A stretch of DNA of 5,532 nucleotides from Candidatus Nomurabacteria bacterium (GTDB lineage Bacteria > Patescibacteriota > Minisyncoccia > Phycocordibacterales > UBA9973), in NCBI GenBank assembly GCA_903869875.1, contig CAIQAW010000039.1:1-5532 (forward strand). Reading direction: 5' to 3'. This document shows positions 3,596 to 5,532 of this stretch, piece by piece. The notes under the pieces were generated by a model. The model worked only from the letters and a program-made list of their open reading frames with translations, ran no database searches and had not been told where the DNA came from. The stretch's first letter is position 1. Each line of letters opens with the position of its first letter. The position numbers were made by a program, and so were the translations under genes.

Positions 3596-4810
3596 ATGGA
3601 ACCACAAAAAACATCATTTAGAAAAAGAATACAGTTTATAACAGTTGTGTGTTTGCTATTTGTTATATTTGGCAGTGGTTTTTATGTTGGTAAAAACTCT
3701 GTTCAGGTTACCAGTGTTGCTTCTGTTTTCGGTGGTAGTGTAGAAGACACAGCCGACTTGCAAGCTTTCTGGAAAGTCTGGAAAATGATAGACGAAAAAT
3801 CTCCGGATGCTAAAAACGTTTCATCACAAGACCGTGTTTACGGCGCCATTACTGGACTGGCTTCGTCGTTGGGCGACCCATATACTGTTTTCTTTCCACC
3901 CAAAGAAAACCAAGCTTTCCAAGACCAAATACAAGGTTCGTTTTCAGGTGTAGGTATGGAAATAGGTTTGAATAAAAACAGTATGCTTACCGTTATAGCC
4001 CCACTAAAAGACACACCTGCATATAAAGCCGGCCTAAAACCAGGTGACGTAATTGTAAAAATAAACGGCACAAAAACCGACGGTATGTCTATAGAACAAG
4101 CTATATCACAAATCCGTGGCAAAGAAGGCACACCAGTTACAATACAAATTTACCGCGAAGCAGAAAAGAAACCCCGCGACATAACACTTACACGTGCAGT
4201 TATAAATGTACCTGTATTAGAAACAGAACTACGCAAAGACGGCATATTTGTAATACGTCTATATACATTTACCGCAGACTCGGGCACACGTTTCCAAAAG
4301 GCTATACAGCAGTTTGTAGAATCTGGTTCACACAAACTTATCATCGATTTGCGTGGTAACCCAGGCGGCTACCTTGATACAGCTATATCAATGGCAAGTT
4401 ACTTCCTACCGTCGTCTGCCGTTGTTGTTTCAGAACATTTCGGCGAAAGCAAAGCAGACCAGGTATACTACAGTCAGGGTTACAACATATTCGACAACAA
4501 TCTAAAAACTGTTATCCTTATAAACGGCGGTTCTGCATCTGCGTCTGAAATATTGGCCGGTGCATTAAAAGAAAACGGTGTAGCCACATTAGTCGGCGAA
4601 ACCAGTTTCGGTAAAGGTTCTGTTCAGGAACTTGTACCAGTAACCGCCGACACATCGTTGAAAATTACAGTTGCAAAATGGCTTACTCCAAACGGAACAT
4701 CTATATCAAAAGTTGGTATTATACCTGATGTTGTTGTAAAGCCAGATGCTAAAAACCCTAAGAATGACGTGCAATTTAAAAAGGCTATCGAAATACTAAA
4801 TAAAAAATAA
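3596..4810 (+). CDS. S41 C-terminal processing protease with PDZ domain, membrane-anchored
   Basis: CTP/S41 serine proteases cut proteins near the C-terminus outside the cytoplasm, in envelope protein maturation and quality control. In this 404-aa product, basic residues (about 5-11) precede one hydrophobic helix (13-31) that should act as an uncleaved signal anchor, placing the catalytic part outside. A helical segment (about 54-112) leads to a PDZ domain (about 113-195), with FSGVGMEI (116-123) as peptide-binding loop and GLKPGDVIVKINGT (146-159). The protease core follows: DLRGNPGGYLD (251-261), GGSASASEILAGAL (311-324) with nucleophile Ser315, and FGKGSVQ (338-344) with Lys340 and Gln344. 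The Ser-Lys and Ser-Gln spacings (25 and 29) match characterised enzymes, so it should be active. Length is typical. It is the second gene of its operon, with no Shine-Dalgarno. Confidence 0.95.
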   Translation: MEPQKTSFRKRIQFITVVCLLFVIFGSGFYVGKNSVQVTSVASVFGGSVEDTADLQAFWKVWKMIDEKSPDAKNVSSQDRVYGAITGLASSLGDPYTVFFPPKENQAFQDQIQGSFSGVGMEIGLNKNSMLTVIAPLKDTPAYKAGLKPGDVIVKINGTKTDGMSIEQAISQIRGKEGTPVTIQIYREAEKKPRDITLTRAVINVPVLETELRKDGIFVIRLYTFTADSGTRFQKAIQQFVESGSHKLIIDLRGNPGGYLDTAISMASYFLPSSAVVVSEHFGESKADQVYYSQGYNIFDNNLKTVILINGGSASASEILAGALKENGVATLVGETSFGKGSVQELVPVTADTSLKITVAKWLTPNGTSISKVGIIPDVVVKPDAKNPKNDVQFKKAIEILNKK

Positions 4811-4826
4811 CCTACCTCACCCCCGA

Positions 4827-4853
4827 CCCCTCTCCATAAACAATGGAGAGGGG
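4827..4853. repeat. GC-rich REP-like hairpin between protease gene and rplI
   Basis: CCCCTCTCCAT (4827-4837) pairs perfectly with ATGGAGAGGGG (4843-4853) around a 5-nt loop: 11 bp, mostly G-C, in an otherwise AT-rich window. It is preceded by the C-rich string CTCACCCCCGA (4816-4826). From memory, similar CTCACCCC...CCTCTCC / GGAGAGGGG palindromes recur as dispersed repeats in many bacterial genomes. Only a weak A/T tail follows, so it is a poor intrinsic terminator, though it could block RNA decay at the end of the protease mRNA. Confidence 0.6.
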
Positions 4854-4905
4854 AGGAACAAAAATTTATACACTACTCACTTATCCCTAATCCCTCATCA
4901 CTAAA

Positions 4906-5343
4906 ATGAAAGTACTATTCTTACAGAACGTAAAAAACCTTGGTCAGAAAAACGATATAAAAGAAGTTAACGAAGGCTACGCCCGTAACTTTCTTTTTCC
5001 TAAAAAACTAGCCGTTGCTGCAACAGTGTCAGTTGTTGCCGACGCTGCTCGTAAACAAGCCGACCATGCCGCTAAAATAGAACACATGCACGAACAAACT
5101 CGTGCAGCACTTGGTGCAAAACCAGAAATACTTTTTACAGTACCAGCAAATGAAATGGGTCATCTTTTTTCTGCTATCCATAAAAAAGACATCGCTATGG
5201 CATTAAAAGAAAAAACCCACGCAGCCATAACTGAGGCAATGGTGGACCTAGACGAACCAATAAAATCAGTAGGCGAATACGTTGTACCACTTCACGGCGA
5301 AGGTGTAAAAACCAAAGTGCTAGTTGTAGTTAAAAAAGGCTAG
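4906..5343 (+). CDS. rplI: 50S ribosomal protein L9
   Basis: L9 binds 23S rRNA at the base of the L1 stalk and helps keep the reading frame. The 145-aa product is close to the usual 147-150 aa. The N-terminal rRNA-binding domain starts MKVLFLQNVKNLGQKNDIKEV, with the family signature over residues 13-40 (G13, N16, V21, GY at 24-25, NFL at 28-30). A Lys at residue 34 replaces the Gly of the strict signature. A charged helix (about 41-75) joins it to the C-terminal domain, which ends in a typical lysine-rich beta-strand (KTKVLVVVKKG). In many bacteria rplI sits with rpsF, ssb and rpsR; here it stands apart. The start has no Shine-Dalgarno; the sequence before it (4874-4905) is pyrimidine-rich and no clear promoter was found. 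Confidence 0.96.
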   Translation: MKVLFLQNVKNLGQKNDIKEVNEGYARNFLFPKKLAVAATVSVVADAARKQADHAAKIEHMHEQTRAALGAKPEILFTVPANEMGHLFSAIHKKDIAMALKEKTHAAITEAMVDLDEPIKSVGEYVVPLHGEGVKTKVLVVVKKG

Positions 5344-5362
5344 AAAATAACAAATAATATTA

Positions 5363-5392
5363 TTGGTAAAATAGTAATACACGTGGTATAAA
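5363..5392 (+). promoter_or_regulatory. Extended -10 promoter giving a leaderless mRNA
   Basis: TTGGTA (5363-5368, four of six -35 consensus bases) is followed after 18 nt by TATAAA (5387-5392) with an upstream TG (5384-5385), an extended -10. Exactly six bases separate the -10 from the ATG at 5399, the same geometry as at rsmI, so the transcript should begin at the start codon. It lies 20-49 nt after the rplI stop. Confidence 0.65.
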
Positions 5393-5398
5393 TAATTA

Positions 5399-5532
5399 AT
5401 GGTAGAAGGTCAAGAAAATTTTGAAGAAATTAAATTAAAAGGTGAAGAACTATATAAAACATTCACCGAGGTTTATTGTCCATATTTTAAAGAAACAATT
5501 GACTTCAATGCACAGGGTATAGAACATTTAAA
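5399..5532 (+). CDS. 5' end of a gene continuing past the window, hypothetical protein
   Basis: An open frame starts with ATG at 5399 and runs to the window edge without a stop (44 codons plus 2 bases). The visible peptide begins MVEGQENFEEIKLKGEEL and continues with VYCPYFKETIDFNAQGIEHL. It is acidic, with no signal peptide. The CPYF...F-x-A-x-G-x-x-H-L pattern reminds me of small conserved proteins of unknown function in Parcubacteria-type genomes; this is recall, not a search. The start is supported by the well-placed promoter at 5363-5392. Without the rest of the gene no function can be given. Confidence 0.6.
   Translation, partial: MVEGQENFEEIKLKGEELYKTFTEVYCPYFKETIDFNAQGIEHL

Noticed and set aside
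4827..4870. The hairpin before rplI as a classical intrinsic terminator
   Set aside because: The stem is strong, but the tail is AGGAACAAAAATTT with no uninterrupted T-run, so it is listed as a repeat hairpin instead.

Overview
The window looks like a piece of a small, streamlined, AT-rich bacterial chromosome, probably from the Candidate Phyla Radiation / Patescibacteria (Parcubacteria-like). This placement is inferred. It rests on short versions of conserved proteins (RsmI 228 aa, TrhO 298 aa), strong use of A-ending codons (ATA, CTA, GTA, ACA), no Shine-Dalgarno sequence at any start, promoters close enough to ATG for leaderless mRNAs, and small standalone transcription units separated by hairpin terminators. 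All genes lie on the + strand and read in the standard code; the six complete genes end in TAA or TAG and none in TGA.

Bases 1-505 hold no protein gene. They start with a 25-bp hairpin terminator and a good promoter (TTGCTA-17-TATAGT). A tangle of tRNA-Ile(GAU) sequences follows. One intact 72-nt tRNA (265-336) sits between an exact 5' half (177-212) and an exact 3' half (442-480) of the same tRNA, as if a complete tRNA had been inserted into the anticodon loop of another copy. A shorter 5' fragment lies further upstream (98-114). The spacers between these pieces are made of degenerate inverted repeats. This is the most unusual part of the window.

Bases 506-1402 encode TrhO, which hydroxylates tRNA wobble uridines, followed by a terminator. 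Bases 1530-2258 encode an unrecognised 242-aa protein with a possible PD-(D/E)xK-like nuclease motif and different codon use. It is isolated between two terminators and may be a recent arrival. Bases 2341-3027 encode RsmI (2'-O-methylation of 16S rRNA C1402), very probably from a leaderless mRNA.

Bases 3028-3154 carry a promoter enclosed by a long imperfect inverted repeat whose right arm runs into the next start codon. This promoter drives a two-gene unit: a small two-helix membrane protein (3155-3592) and, 3 nt later, a membrane-anchored S41 C-terminal processing protease with a PDZ domain and an intact Ser-Lys-Gln catalytic set (3596-4810). A GC-rich hairpin follows, then rplI for ribosomal protein L9 (4906-5343), another promoter six bases from an ATG, and the first 44 codons of a gene that runs off the window (5399-5532).

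The recognisable content is mostly translation housekeeping (tRNA, tRNA modification, rRNA methylation, L9) plus an envelope protease unit. The genes are mostly separate transcription units rather than one operon.
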